The notes beneath the pieces were generated by a model. The model ran no database searches, was not told the DNA's origin, and saw nothing but the letters and a program-made list of their open reading frames with translations. A stretch of DNA of 64,000 bases from CAVTLG01 sp963735495 (lineage in GTDB: Bacteria; Chloroflexota; Ktedonobacteria; Ktedonobacterales; Ktedonobacteraceae). The translations under genes and the position numbers were made by a program. Of this stretch, positions 49,771 through 59,421 are shown in pieces. The DNA is taken from NCBI GenBank assembly GCA_963735495.1, contig CAVTLG010000008.1:475031-539030 (forward strand), in the 5' to 3' direction. The first letter of the stretch is position 1. Each line of letters starts with the position of its first letter.

Positions 49771-52653
49771 TTACTCGACACGGCCTAGATACTTGTCGAG
49801 CCAGGCGAGTACGGTCTGGACCAGTTCTGTTCGGCGCTCGGTTACGTCGTGCGGCGTGTCGAGGATTACATGTTTCTTGTCAGCCTCGGGAGTGCCGAGC
49901 ATGCGGAATAGCGGTTGCTGTGCTTTTTCAACCGAGAATGTGAAGTCATAGCGGCCGTTCACCATGAGTACCGGCCTCTTAAGGCGCGGCGCGAAGTTGA
50001 CCTGGTCGATGGCAGCGGGCGGGGGGAAGAGAAAGTATCCGCCGTCCAGAAGCACAACCGTCTTGAGCCGATCCTGAGCGAGGGTGGCGTAGATGACGCC
50101 CCCGGCGGCACCGGCACTCACGCCGAGATACGCGAGTTTGTTTCGGTCAATATCAGATCTTGTTTCGAGATAATCCAGCGATCGTGCCAGGTCTTTGTAT
50201 TGCTGGGTAATGAACTCGACGTCGCTGGTCTGCCCAGGCGCAACCAGCTTTCTCTGGCGCTCATACGTGCCCTGGTAAATCGGGTAGAAGACCGCTCGTC
50301 CGCTCTGCACGATGTAGTCGAAGAACTTGATATCGCCCAGCGTGCGGCTGTTCGGAATGTCGAGCACGCGTGCGCTCGGGAAGAAGATGACAGTCTGATA
50401 GGGTGGCTTCACGTTCTTCGGCAGGAATAGATATGCCGACATCCGCTCATTCTCATATGCGGGGAGGAACGAGATCTTTTCTTCTCGCCAATCTGCCGTC
50501 TCCTGGACTACACCTTCAACCTTGGCGTTCAGCGGCTTTTTATCGTAAGCGTAGAGAGCTTCGTAGGCGCGGAAGACGTCGTCCGGCAAGGGTTTCACCG
50601 CAGCAAAATCGCGCGCAAGAGGCTTGACCGGATCCAGAGCGCCCTTCGGCAGAGGCGCGAGGTTCTTAACACAGCGGATTCCATTTGTCGGAGAACGATC
50701 AAATGGGAGCAAGGCCTCGGGATCAGAGGCTAGATACGTCTGGGAGTTCCACGCTCCCCCCAGGATCAGGTGCGTATCGCCGACTGCGTTCTGAACCCAT
50801 TCCCTTACGTTACCTGCCATGTCGTAGGTTCCATAGGGTCCTAGCCCGATGAATTTCCCGACGGGCGCTGCAGCGGACAAGGAGATGTTGCTCTCGCGCA
50901 CAATGTAGCGAGCAAGATCGTTGGGTGCGGCCTGGTACCACTGGCTTAGAGCAGGCAAACTCTTGCCGGCAAATGCAGCGTAAGCGGCGGCCTCGTACCA
51001 ACTGACTCCGGAGACCGGATAATCGGCCTGGCCTTCGGGATAGTGACCGCCCTCCCAAGTCGAAGGGCCTTCGCGTCCGGTGCGGTCGCGGAACAAAAGC
51101 ATGGCGTCATCCCAATTCAGCTCGCGGCCGTTTTGGATGAACTTCTCCGTCCAATATTGTTTGTCCTTGTATCCGCCCCGATCGATGAATTCCTGGAACT
51201 CACGATTTGTGACTTCGAAGCGATCCAGGTAGTAGGGCGGCAGATTGAATGGGCCAACCCAGCCTATGAAGTCCACCATTTCGAGCCACTGGCCGCCAGG
51301 CACAGGCACCATTTCCGGCGGAGCAGCACGGGCGGCGTCGAGAGAAAAACTCATCGTATCTTCGGTGGGCGGAGCAGCAAGGTATTCGCCGATTCCTGGT
51401 TTTGAAACCCGCCAGCGGAAATAGCCGTTCGGAATCACGACGCCGTTCAGTGGAGTCGCGCCGAGACGAAACCACTTCGAGTTGGGGGAGAGATAGTCCT
51501 GGATTTCGACGGTCGCACCTTCGGGCGCAGAGTTGATGGAGACGGTGCGCGTACTTTGCGTTCTGATTTCCGAAAGCTTGGGATCACCCGGGAGGTATTG
51601 TTCTGACTCTTTCAGGAGCTGAAATGCAGCCAGTGGTTTGTCCGCAGCCTGCAGTTGGTTGACCTGAGGTATCGCATCTTCTCGCGCCCAACGTTGTCGT
51701 TCGGATTTGTGATAGAGCCAGGCCAGCGCGGTGACAAGCACGAGTCCCAAGAGGCCCGTGACAATCGCGTACTTCCGCGCGACCCGTACTTCACCAGAGC
51801 GTGGCGCTAACTCTGAGACGCTAATCCGGGTGAGCGCAGCTGAGAGATCGCGGCTCATGTCGGCAGCCGATTGGTATCGCTTGCTGACATCTTTTTCCAA
51901 GGCGCGCGAAACAATGCGGTCGGCTTCGGGAGGAGTATCTGCCCGCAGTTCCCGCAGAGGCTTCGGGGTTTTCAGGCTGAGCGCGCGCAGAACCGCCAGC
52001 CCGCTGTCTCCCTCGAAGGGGGTCTTGCCCGCCAGTGATTCGTACAGGACTGCGCCCAAGCTCCACAGATCCGTGCGCGAGTCCACTACCTTACCTTCGG
52101 CCTGCTCCGGCGACATATAGAGGATGGTGCCGACGGGGCCATCTGAGTCTGCGAGCGATCGGGTGCGATCACCATCAGACTGGGCAAGGAGCTTGGCTAA
52201 TCCGAAATCGAGAACTTTTGCGTGTCCTTTGGGGGTGACAACGATATTCCCAGGCTTCAGGTCCCGATGAATCACACCGTGTTCGTGGGCCTCTTCGAGG
52301 GCGCCAGCGATCTCTCCGCCCAGCGAGAGAACTTCCTTGGGTGGCAGTGGTCCGGAACGCAATTTCTCCGCGAGGGATTCGCCAGGCACGTATTCCATGA
52401 CGATGTAGTCCATGCCGTCTTCGCGGCCGACGTCATAGACAGTGGCGATGTTGGGGTGATTCAATTTGGCGAGTGCCAGCGCCTCTTTACGGAAGCGGCT
52501 CCGCGCCGGTTCGCTGTGAAGCGCGCCAAGAGGGAGAACCTTGATCGCGACATCGCGTTCGAGGCGCTCGTCGACGGCACGGTAAACGACACCCATGCCG
52601 CCGGCCCCTAGCTGTTCCAAGATGCGATAGTGCGCAAGAGTTCTGCCGACCAT
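49771..52653 (-). CDS. Ser/Thr kinase fused to SUMF/FGE-like and alpha/beta hydrolase domains
   Basis: 960 residues in four parts. Residues 9-270: a Hanks kinase with LGAGGMGVVYRA, VAIKVL (K38), HRDLKPGN and DFGLAKLL. About 295-313: one membrane helix (YAIVTGLLGLVLVTALAWLY). About 365-440: a PEGA-like beta domain (INSAPEGATVEIQDY). About 440-655: a formylglycine-generating-enzyme/SUMF fold (VPGGQWLEMVDFIG, YYLDRFEVTNREFQEFI, YDMAGNVREWVQNA, LGGAWNS). About 700-955: an alpha/beta hydrolase with nucleophile elbow GVSAGAAGG, acid in NGRYDFT and His in DTPHDVTE. The kinase faces the cytosol, the other domains the outside. A sensor or enzyme whose outer catalytic domains couple to the inner kinase is a reasonable inference. 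Confidence 0.88.
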   Translation of the reverse strand: MVGRTLAHYRILEQLGAGGMGVVYRAVDERLERDVAIKVLPLGALHSEPARSRFRKEALALAKLNHPNIATVYDVGREDGMDYIVMEYVPGESLAEKLRSGPLPPKEVLSLGGEIAGALEEAHEHGVIHRDLKPGNIVVTPKGHAKVLDFGLAKLLAQSDGDRTRSLADSDGPVGTILYMSPEQAEGKVVDSRTDLWSLGAVLYESLAGKTPFEGDSGLAVLRALSLKTPKPLRELRADTPPEADRIVSRALEKDVSKRYQSAADMSRDLSAALTRISVSELAPRSGEVRVARKYAIVTGLLGLVLVTALAWLYHKSERQRWAREDAIPQVNQLQAADKPLAAFQLLKESEQYLPGDPKLSEIRTQSTRTVSINSAPEGATVEIQDYLSPNSKWFRLGATPLNGVVIPNGYFRWRVSKPGIGEYLAAPPTEDTMSFSLDAARAAPPEMVPVPGGQWLEMVDFIGWVGPFNLPPYYLDRFEVTNREFQEFIDRGGYKDKQYWTEKFIQNGRELNWDDAMLLFRDRTGREGPSTWEGGHYPEGQADYPVSGVSWYEAAAYAAFAGKSLPALSQWYQAAPNDLARYIVRESNISLSAAAPVGKFIGLGPYGTYDMAGNVREWVQNAVGDTHLILGGAWNSQTYLASDPEALLPFDRSPTNGIRCVKNLAPLPKGALDPVKPLARDFAAVKPLPDDVFRAYEALYAYDKKPLNAKVEGVVQETADWREEKISFLPAYENERMSAYLFLPKNVKPPYQTVIFFPSARVLDIPNSRTLGDIKFFDYIVQSGRAVFYPIYQGTYERQRKLVAPGQTSDVEFITQQYKDLARSLDYLETRSDIDRNKLAYLGVSAGAAGGVIYATLAQDRLKTVVLLDGGYFLFPPPAAIDQVNFAPRLKRPVLMVNGRYDFTFSVEKAQQPLFRMLGTPEADKKHVILDTPHDVTERRTELVQTVLAWLDKYLGRVE

Positions 52654-52748
52654 ATTTCCCCGATTGCAGCGGTGGGCGAATATTAGGCAATTAGTCGAGA
52701 TTCCTCAACCTGAAAAGCCGCGCGAGGTGCGGCAGAAAGCGCAATGCG

Positions 52749-53063
52749 CTAGGAGATGGCGCGCAGGCCGGAGATGATGACCGCGCCCACGGCCCAATTC
52801 CAGGCTACTTCGACAGCGACTTCTCCTTCGCTGCTGACGACGCGAAGGGCCTGGCAGGGCTTGAGGCCGGTGAAGGTGTGGCGGATACACATGCCGCGCT
52901 GGCTGAAGTTCACCAGGTCGGCGTGAAACTCGTGGGTGCCCGCGTCCGTTTCGAGCGCGACCTTGACCTGCCCTTCGGCGGGCAAGCGTGGTTCGCTGCG
53001 GCGATCGGCAAAGATCGGGGCGTCGGCGGCGATCAGTTCAATCCAGTCTCGCTCGTTACTCAT
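52749..53063 (-). CDS. PilZ-domain protein
   Basis: Single PilZ-like beta barrel of about 104 residues. The c-di-GMP binding motif parts are RRSEPRLPAEG (RxxxR) and DLVNFSQRGMCI ((D/N)xSxxG). It would bind c-di-GMP and act on a partner; none is evident next to it. ATG 53063 is preferred to the TTG four codons upstream. No strong ribosome site. Confidence 0.75.
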   Translation of the reverse strand: MSNERDWIELIAADAPIFADRRSEPRLPAEGQVKVALETDAGTHEFHADLVNFSQRGMCIRHTFTGLKPCQALRVVSSEGEVAVEVAWNWAVGAVIISGLRAIS

Positions 53064-53246
53064 GGACTGAAGCAAAGTAATTCAGGTTGCGGGAACACCG
53101 CAAAGCACGTTCGTAACGCGCGACGACTGGACTGAAGTAACTTGGCGCGCGGTTCAAGGCGGGCGATCCGCCGATGGAGTCGACCTCTGATGTCATTCGT
53201 CGACTGGAACTTGAGCCGGGTTTTCCGCACTTGGGGAATCTGCGAG

Positions 53247-54722
53247 CTAGTGTCCGGCAGACACCGCGCCGACGGCCTGCATTGAGGGAAGGTCTTTCAC
53301 ATCCCAACCACCGCCGAGGGCTTTGATCAGCTGAACGCTGGCGGTCATACGGCGTCCCAGAATCTGGACCGCGGTGCGTTCGTTGGAAAGCGCGATGCTC
53401 TGCGCAGTGAGAACTTCCAGGTAAGTGGTCACGCCGCCTCGGTAGCGATTGTTGGAAAGCGCGAGGGACTGCTCAGCGGAAGTAACGGCCGCTTGCTGGG
53501 TTTGCGCCTCGCTGTCGAGAATTCGTTGCGCAGCAAGGTTGTCTTCCACTTCCTGAAACGCGGTAAGAACCGTTTGGCGATAGTTGGCGACCGTCTGATC
53601 GTACGCGGACTGAGCTTGTTGCGTGACTGCGCGGCGGCGGCCTGCGTCAAAAACGGTTTGGACCGCCGATGCACCGACGGACCAGAATCCGCTGGAGCCG
53701 TTCAGCAATAATCCCCAAGAGGCGCTCTCGAAGCCGCCGCTGGCGCCAAGATTCAGGATCGGATAATAGGCTGCCTTGGCGATGCCGATGCCCGCGTTCG
53801 CGGAGGCCATCTGACGCTCGAACGAAGCGATGTCGGGGCGACGCTCCAGAAGATCCGAGGGAAGACCGGGAGGAATGATCGGCGGAGGAGCATTCAACGG
53901 ATTGGCCGGAAGACCGAAAGTCGCAGGAGGTTTGCCGACCAGCACGGCGATGGCATGTTCGAACTGCGCGCGCGAAAGTTCGTCATCGATGGCAAGAGCA
54001 CGCGTCGTCTCGAGTTGCGTCTGCGCCTGTGCGACATCGACCTGCGATGCGACCCCACCTTTGTAGCGGTTCTGCGTCAACTCCAAAGCTTTCTGGAAGG
54101 CGGTGACGGTGGAGTTCAGGAGTTGCTGCTCGGCATCAAGGCTGCGCATGAGGAAGTAGTCGACGGCTAATTCGGCGTGAAGACTGAGGCTAACGTTCTC
54201 AAGGTCAGCGGCGCTCGCCTGCGCATTCTCGCGGCTTTGCTCGACGGTGTGGCGGATGCGTCCCCAGAGGTCGACTTCGTAAGAGACGTCCATGGGGAGG
54301 ATGAGATCGTTATAGCTGGTCCCATTGGTGGAAGATCCTAACGGGCGGTGCTGGGAGAGATGAACTCGATTGATGTTAGGGTTAGCGGTAACGGTCGGGA
54401 AGTAGCTTGCGCGAGTGAAACGAACCAGCGCGCGAGCTTGCGCATACTGAGCCTGTGAAGCTTTCAGGGTCTGGTTGGAAACGCTGATTTGCTCTTCGAG
54501 CGCATTGAGTTGCGGGTCCTGATAGATCTCCCACCACTTGCCTTTGGCGATCTGGTCGCTGGGCTGAGCGGTCTTCCACTGGCCAGTCTCCTTGTACTCA
54601 GGAGGCGCGGCTACAGGCGGTCGCTGGTATTTAGGGCCGACGGTGCAAGCGGCCATCAGCAAAACAAAGGCAAGCAGAGATGCGACGCGAAGGCGATTGG
54701 GAGCAGCGAGCGCAGATCTCAC
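53247..54722 (-). CDS. Outer membrane efflux lipoprotein (NodT/OprM-like)
   Basis: Outer-membrane factor of the RND pump: signal peptide with lipobox LLMAAC, then VGPKYQRPPV, and two TolC-type repeats of long helices (AQARALVRFTRASYFPTVTANPN, RYKGGVASQVDVAQAQTQLETTR, DLLERRPDIASFERQMASANAGIGIAKA, NRYRGGVTTYLEVLTAQS). Start GTG 54722 overlaps the adaptor stop. Third gene of the operon, after pump and adaptor. Confidence 0.92.
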   Translation of the reverse strand: MRSALAAPNRLRVASLLAFVLLMAACTVGPKYQRPPVAAPPEYKETGQWKTAQPSDQIAKGKWWEIYQDPQLNALEEQISVSNQTLKASQAQYAQARALVRFTRASYFPTVTANPNINRVHLSQHRPLGSSTNGTSYNDLILPMDVSYEVDLWGRIRHTVEQSRENAQASAADLENVSLSLHAELAVDYFLMRSLDAEQQLLNSTVTAFQKALELTQNRYKGGVASQVDVAQAQTQLETTRALAIDDELSRAQFEHAIAVLVGKPPATFGLPANPLNAPPPIIPPGLPSDLLERRPDIASFERQMASANAGIGIAKAAYYPILNLGASGGFESASWGLLLNGSSGFWSVGASAVQTVFDAGRRRAVTQQAQSAYDQTVANYRQTVLTAFQEVEDNLAAQRILDSEAQTQQAAVTSAEQSLALSNNRYRGGVTTYLEVLTAQSIALSNERTAVQILGRRMTASVQLIKALGGGWDVKDLPSMQAVGAVSAGH

Positions 54723-55312
54723 CTGGTAGCCCCTGCCGCGTTTTGAGAAATGCGGACCTGCTGGCCGGGCAGCAGAGAGTCCAGGGGATTCACGATGATG
54801 GATTCGTTTCCGGTAAGGCCCGAGATGATTTCGACTTCGGTTCCAAAGTCGCGACCGATGGTAACCGGAAGCAGAGCAGCTTTGTTGTCGTTCACGGTCG
54901 CGAGGCGCAGACCTTCCGAGCGAAACATCAGCGACGTTGCCGGAACGATATAACTCGAACTGCCCGCGGGCAGCTTCAGGTGTAGAGCGGCATAGGCTCC
55001 AGGCAATAGTTCACCATTGGCGTTGTCGACTTCGAATTGCACAAGCAAAGTGCGGGAAGAAGGATCGATGGAGTCCGACGTCGAGACGAGTTTGGCTGGG
55101 ATGCGCTTGCCGGGAAGATCAGGGAAGGTGAGATCGGCGACGAGGCCGGGCTTGGCGGTGCGCGAATAATCCTGCGGAACGTTCACGTACGCACGAAGCT
55201 TTTTCACAGAGGCAATGTGGAAGAGTTCACGTCCAGGACCGCCGCTGCTGCCGGAATCAATCAGCTGTCCGATATCAGTGTTACGAGCGGTGATTACTCC
55301 GTCGAAGGGCGC
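54719..55312 (-). CDS. RND periplasmic adaptor, C-terminal part (after a frame break)
   Basis: Continuation of the adaptor from YAPFDGVITARNTDIGQL, the second half of the lipoyl-like domain. Then come the beta-barrel (KLRAYVNVPQDYSRTAKPG) and membrane-proximal domains (VPATSLMFRSEGLRLATV, GRDFGTEVEIISGL). It joins the upstream frame if one C at about 55313 is removed. A separate start inside is not supported. Confidence 0.85.
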   Translation of the reverse strand, partial: APFDGVITARNTDIGQLIDSGSSGGPGRELFHIASVKKLRAYVNVPQDYSRTAKPGLVADLTFPDLPGKRIPAKLVSTSDSIDPSSRTLLVQFEVDNANGELLPGAYAALHLKLPAGSSSYIVPATSLMFRSEGLRLATVNDNKAALLPVTIGRDFGTEVEIISGLTGNESIIVNPLDSLLPGQQVRISQNAAGATR

Positions 55313-55925
55313 GATAGATTCTCTGAAACGACAGGAGCTCGGTAAGCCGTTGAACGTTGGCTTCGCCGGACTTAACGATGGCTTTCTTGGCTTCGTAATC
55401 GCCTGCGGCGTTGTCTGCGTCTTGTTTGGAAACCGAATCGGTTTTCAGAAGTCCGGCATAACGGTCGGCCGTTATCTGGGATAAGTGCAGGTTAGCTTCT
55501 GCGGTGTTGAGATCGGCGCGTGCCTGGCGCAATTGCTGATCGACTTCAGGCGTATCAATTTCTGCTAGCAACTGACCGGCTTTCACGCGCGTGCCTATAT
55601 CGGCATACCACTTTTTCAAGTAGCCGTTGGTGCGCGCGTAAATCGGAGCATCAGTGAAGGCCAGCACGTTTGCGGGCAGGACGATCTCCTCAGCAGCCGG
55701 CGCGCGTTTCAGGGGCACTACGCGCACTATGGGTATCGCCATCGCATCGGTTTCCTGACGAAGTGCAGCGCGAGCACGCTGGCGAGGGATGATACCGGCG
55801 GCAACGATCACCGCTACAACGACAAGGAAAGCCACTGCAAACAGCACGAGCCGGCCACGTCCGCTCGGCGGTTGCTGCGGTAGTGGATCCATAACTCGCG
55901 TTCTAGATTGTTCTTCCAACTTCAT
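55281..55925 (-). CDS. RND periplasmic adaptor (membrane fusion protein), N-terminal part
   Basis: Inner-membrane anchored adaptor: one membrane helix (LVLFAVAFLVVVAVIVAAGII), the first lipoyl half (IYARTNGYLKKWYADIGTRVKAGQLLAEIDTPEV) and the coiled-coil hairpin (QARADLNTAEANLHLSQ ... AKKAIVKSGEANVQRLTELL). The frame ends in RALRRSNHRS-stop just past FQRIY. ATG 55925 lies 17 bp after the pump stop. Works with the pump and the outer-membrane factor. Confidence 0.87.
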   Translation of the reverse strand: MKLEEQSRTRVMDPLPQQPPSGRGRLVLFAVAFLVVVAVIVAAGIIPRQRARAALRQETDAMAIPIVRVVPLKRAPAAEEIVLPANVLAFTDAPIYARTNGYLKKWYADIGTRVKAGQLLAEIDTPEVDQQLRQARADLNTAEANLHLSQITADRYAGLLKTDSVSKQDADNAAGDYEAKKAIVKSGEANVQRLTELLSFQRIYRALRRSNHRS

Positions 55926-55941
55926 ATTTATTCCAATCGAC

Positions 55942-58900
55942 TCAAATAGAAACCGGTTCAACCGCCTGCTTCTCTTCGGTGTGCTTTCGTTGCGCGAGGA
56001 AAGTGTGAATCAATCCGAAGAGAATAGGAACAAAGAACAGAGTGGAGACGGTAGCGAGCAAAAGGCCGCCGATGACGGCGCGGCCAAGAGGCGCATTCTG
56101 TTCGCCGCCTTCTCCCATGCCGACGGCCATGGGCAGCATGCCGATGATCATGGCCAAGGCAGTCATCAGCACCGGTCGGAAACGAGTGAAGCCAGCTTTG
56201 AGCGCGGCTTCCATTGCGGTGGCGCCTTCAGCCAACTGCTCCTTCGCGAAACTTACTACCAGAATGCTGTTCGCGGTCGCCACGCCCATACACATAATCG
56301 ATCCGGTGAGAGCCGGAACGCTGATGGTGGTGTGCGTGATGAACAGAAACCAAACGATTCCGGCCAGCGCAGCTGGTAAGGCAGAGATGATGATGAACGG
56401 ATCGAGCCAGGACTGGAAGTTCACCACGATCAAAAAGTAGACCAGCACGATCGAAAGGATCAGACCGAAGATCAGACCGGAAAACGAGGAGCGCATAGTT
56501 TCGATCTGGCCGCGAACGACGAGTTCACTTCCGCGAGGAAGATCTTTCTTGCTGGCTTCCAGAATTCGATTCATATCGGAGGCGACACCTCCGAGATCTC
56601 GACCCTGAACCGTGCCATAGATGTCGATGACAGGCGCAACATCGCGGTGTGAAATGACCGCCGCGCCTTCCCCACGATCGACTGAGGCTAACGTTCCGAG
56701 AATCTGCGGCTTTGTCGAGCCCTCGCCTGAGATCGGGATATTCGAGATGTCCTGGAGCGAATCCAGGCGGTATTGCGGCGTCTGCGTGGTGATCGAATAA
56801 CTGACCCCGTTCCTGGGATCGAGCCAGAAACTCGGAGATGTCTGGAAGCTTCCGCTCAGGGACACGAGCAAGTTACTGGCGATGTCGCGTTGGGTGAAGC
56901 CGGCGCCCTCGGCTCGGGTTCGATCGACTACGAGATGTAGCTTTGGTTGATTGAAGGCCTGCTGAATTCGCAGGTCGGCGGCCCCGGGCACGTACTTCAG
57001 TTTCTGCAGCAGATTGTCGGCGAACTGACGATTGCCCTCGATGTTGCGGCCCACTACCTGGATGTCAATCGGCGACGGAAGACCGAAATTCAAAATCTGG
57101 CTGACAATATCCGCCGGCAAGAACGAAAAGCTGATTCCCGGAAACTCCTGCGCAAGCCGAATCCGCAGGTCGTGGATGTAATCGTCAGTGGAGTGATGCT
57201 TTTCGTTGAGGCTGACGAGGATGTCGGCATCGGCCGGGCCGATCGGAGCAGAAGTGCTGTAGGAAAGATTGATGCCGCTATACGGGAGTCCGATGTTGTC
57301 GATGATGCTGTCGATCTCCTGCTGCGGGATCTCCTGCCGGATGCTGGTTTCGATGTTGTCGCAAAGTCGCGCAGTCTCTTCGATACGAGTCCCAGTGCGG
57401 CCGCGCAAATGGAGGCGGAACTGACCGCTGTCCACTGAGGGGAAGAAATCCTGACCCAGCCACGGTAAGAGCAGGAAAGAGAGCAGGCAGAACACCATGA
57501 ACAAGACGGCAAATGCGCCGCGATGATGCAAGCAGCGTTCAAGCAAACCGTGATACCCGGTGCGCAACCGCTCAAACTGATTCTCGAAACTGGCCTGCAC
57601 GCGCAAGAAGGGATTGCGGCTGCCAGCCTTACGTTCGCGATGATCGTCGTGGTGCACCTTGAGCAGATACTTCGCCATGGTCGGAACCAGGGTTCGCGAC
57701 AGGAAATAGGAGGCGAGCATGGCAAAGACGACGGCTTCGGCAAGAGGCACGAAGAGGAAGCGGGCGACTCCGGTGAGGAAGAACATCGGAACGAACACGA
57801 TGCAGATGCAGAGCGTGGAAACGAAGGCGGGAACGGCAATTTGGGATGCACCGGTCAGGATGGCGTCTTCAATGTCCTTGTTGCCGGCTTCGAGATTGCG
57901 ATTAATGTTCTCGATTTCAACGGTCGCGTCGTCGACGAGGATGCCGACCGCGAGCGCCAATCCGCCGAGCGTCATGATGTTGATGGTCTCGCCCAGGGCG
58001 CTCATGATGATGATCGACGTCAGAATAGAGAGCGGAATTGAGACCGCAATGATGATGGTGCTACGCCAGCTACCCAGGAAGATCAGGATCATCAAGCCGG
58101 TGAGGCAAGCGGCGATGACCGCTTCACGAATCACGCCGTTGATCGAGGCGCGGACGAAGATCGACTGATCAGCCAGTGGAGTAATGACAAGCTCCGGTGG
58201 CAATGAGCCTTTGATCTTCCGCAGCGTTGCCTTTACCTGGGAGATGATGTCGAGCGTGGAGGCCCCGCCAGTCTTCAAAACGGAAAGAAGGGCCGAGCGC
58301 TGGCCGTCGACACGAACGATATTGGTCTGCGGAGGGGAACCATCGCGAACGTGGGCAACGTCGCGTATATAGACGATCGCGCCATTCACGGTGCGGATCG
58401 GAAGATCGTTCAGCTCCTGAACGCTCCGCGGACTGCCATTGAGATCGACGTCATATTCCAGCGGGCCAATTTTGGAAGTACCTGCCGGCAGAATCAGGTT
58501 CTGAGCGCTGATGGCATTTACTACGTCTACGGGCGTCAGGCCCTTTGACTGAAGGGCAGTGGTGTTCAGATCGACTTGCACCTGACGCTGCTTGCCGCCG
58601 TATGGATACGGCATGGCAGCGCCTGGGACCGTGACCAGGCGAATGCGCACTCCGTTGAGCGCCAGATCGTTGAGTTGAGCTTCCGAAAGTCCCTTGCCGG
58701 AAAAGCCAAGTTGCAGGATCGGTACGCTCGAAGCGCTGTAGGTGATCACCAGCGGAGGCGTGGTGCCGGGTGGCAACTGACGCAACTGGGTCTGCGAAAT
58801 TGCGGTGATCTGGGCAATCGCTGCTTCAATCTTGACATTCGGCTGGAAGAACACTTTCACGACAGCGATGCCGTTGAGGGACTGCGACTCGGTGTGCTCG

Positions 58901-59133
58901 ATGTCGTTGACCGTGGTGGTCAGCGATCGCTCGGTGAGCGTTACGATGCGGTCCGACATCTCCTGCGCGTTCAGACCGCCGTAATTCCAAATGATGCTGA
59001 CGACAGGGATGTTGATGTTGGGGAAGATGTCCGTCGGAGTGCGCAGAATTACGATGGGCCCCAGGATGAGGAGCAGAATCGCGAGCACTACAAAGGTGTA
59101 AGGTCGCCGTAAAGCGACTCGAACAATCCACAT
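55942..59133 (-). CDS. RND efflux transporter (AcrB/MexB-like)
   Basis: Inner-membrane proton-driven exporter, 1063 residues with two repeats of six membrane helices and large periplasmic loops. Helix 4 carries GILVDDATVEIENINR with the paired aspartates of the proton relay. The N-terminus RRPYTFVVLAILLLILG and the RTPTDIFPNINIPVVSIIWNYGGL stretch are typical. This subtype often serves multidrug export, and substrates cannot be told. AAGGA lies ten bases before ATG 59133. Gene order pump-adaptor-channel differs from the usual adaptor-first order. Confidence 0.95.
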   Translation of the reverse strand: MWIVRVALRRPYTFVVLAILLLILGPIVILRTPTDIFPNINIPVVSIIWNYGGLNAQEMSDRIVTLTERSLTTTVNDIEHTESQSLNGIAVVKVFFQPNVKIEAAIAQITAISQTQLRQLPPGTTPPLVITYSASSVPILQLGFSGKGLSEAQLNDLALNGVRIRLVTVPGAAMPYPYGGKQRQVQVDLNTTALQSKGLTPVDVVNAISAQNLILPAGTSKIGPLEYDVDLNGSPRSVQELNDLPIRTVNGAIVYIRDVAHVRDGSPPQTNIVRVDGQRSALLSVLKTGGASTLDIISQVKATLRKIKGSLPPELVITPLADQSIFVRASINGVIREAVIAACLTGLMILIFLGSWRSTIIIAVSIPLSILTSIIIMSALGETINIMTLGGLALAVGILVDDATVEIENINRNLEAGNKDIEDAILTGASQIAVPAFVSTLCICIVFVPMFFLTGVARFLFVPLAEAVVFAMLASYFLSRTLVPTMAKYLLKVHHDDHRERKAGSRNPFLRVQASFENQFERLRTGYHGLLERCLHHRGAFAVLFMVFCLLSFLLLPWLGQDFFPSVDSGQFRLHLRGRTGTRIEETARLCDNIETSIRQEIPQQEIDSIIDNIGLPYSGINLSYSTSAPIGPADADILVSLNEKHHSTDDYIHDLRIRLAQEFPGISFSFLPADIVSQILNFGLPSPIDIQVVGRNIEGNRQFADNLLQKLKYVPGAADLRIQQAFNQPKLHLVVDRTRAEGAGFTQRDIASNLLVSLSGSFQTSPSFWLDPRNGVSYSITTQTPQYRLDSLQDISNIPISGEGSTKPQILGTLASVDRGEGAAVISHRDVAPVIDIYGTVQGRDLGGVASDMNRILEASKKDLPRGSELVVRGQIETMRSSFSGLIFGLILSIVLVYFLIVVNFQSWLDPFIIISALPAALAGIVWFLFITHTTISVPALTGSIMCMGVATANSILVVSFAKEQLAEGATAMEAALKAGFTRFRPVLMTALAMIIGMLPMAVGMGEGGEQNAPLGRAVIGGLLLATVSTLFFVPILFGLIHTFLAQRKHTEEKQAVEPVSI

Positions 59134-59210
59134 CTATGCTTGGGTCCTTAACCGCCGGTCACATTCACGGCCGAACTGACGCAACCAGTACTCATGCTAG
59201 CTTGCGGCAT

Positions 59211-59226
59211 GTAAGTGTTCACTTAC
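59211..59226. promoter_or_regulatory. Palindromic operator upstream of the efflux operon
   Basis: GTAAGTG-TT-CACTTAC is a perfect 7+7 palindrome 78-93 bp before the pump start codon. TetR-family regulators of efflux operons bind similar sites. No tetR gene lies next to it here, so the regulator must be elsewhere. The rest of 59134-59421 shows no gene. Confidence 0.5.
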
Positions 59227-59421
59227 TATTAAAGCGTAAATCACGGGCCGGGCGCTAACCTTTACATATTTTTACACTTGGCGAATCAAGAGCGCGCGGA
59301 AGTCCCGTATTTGGAACGACAGCAGCACAGGACAAAGCTGCTGACTTTTGGATGACTGGCGGGTACAGGTCGATCCACGGATTTGGACAGAGTTGAGCGC
59401 GAAATCAGTGCTCGCTCAGCT

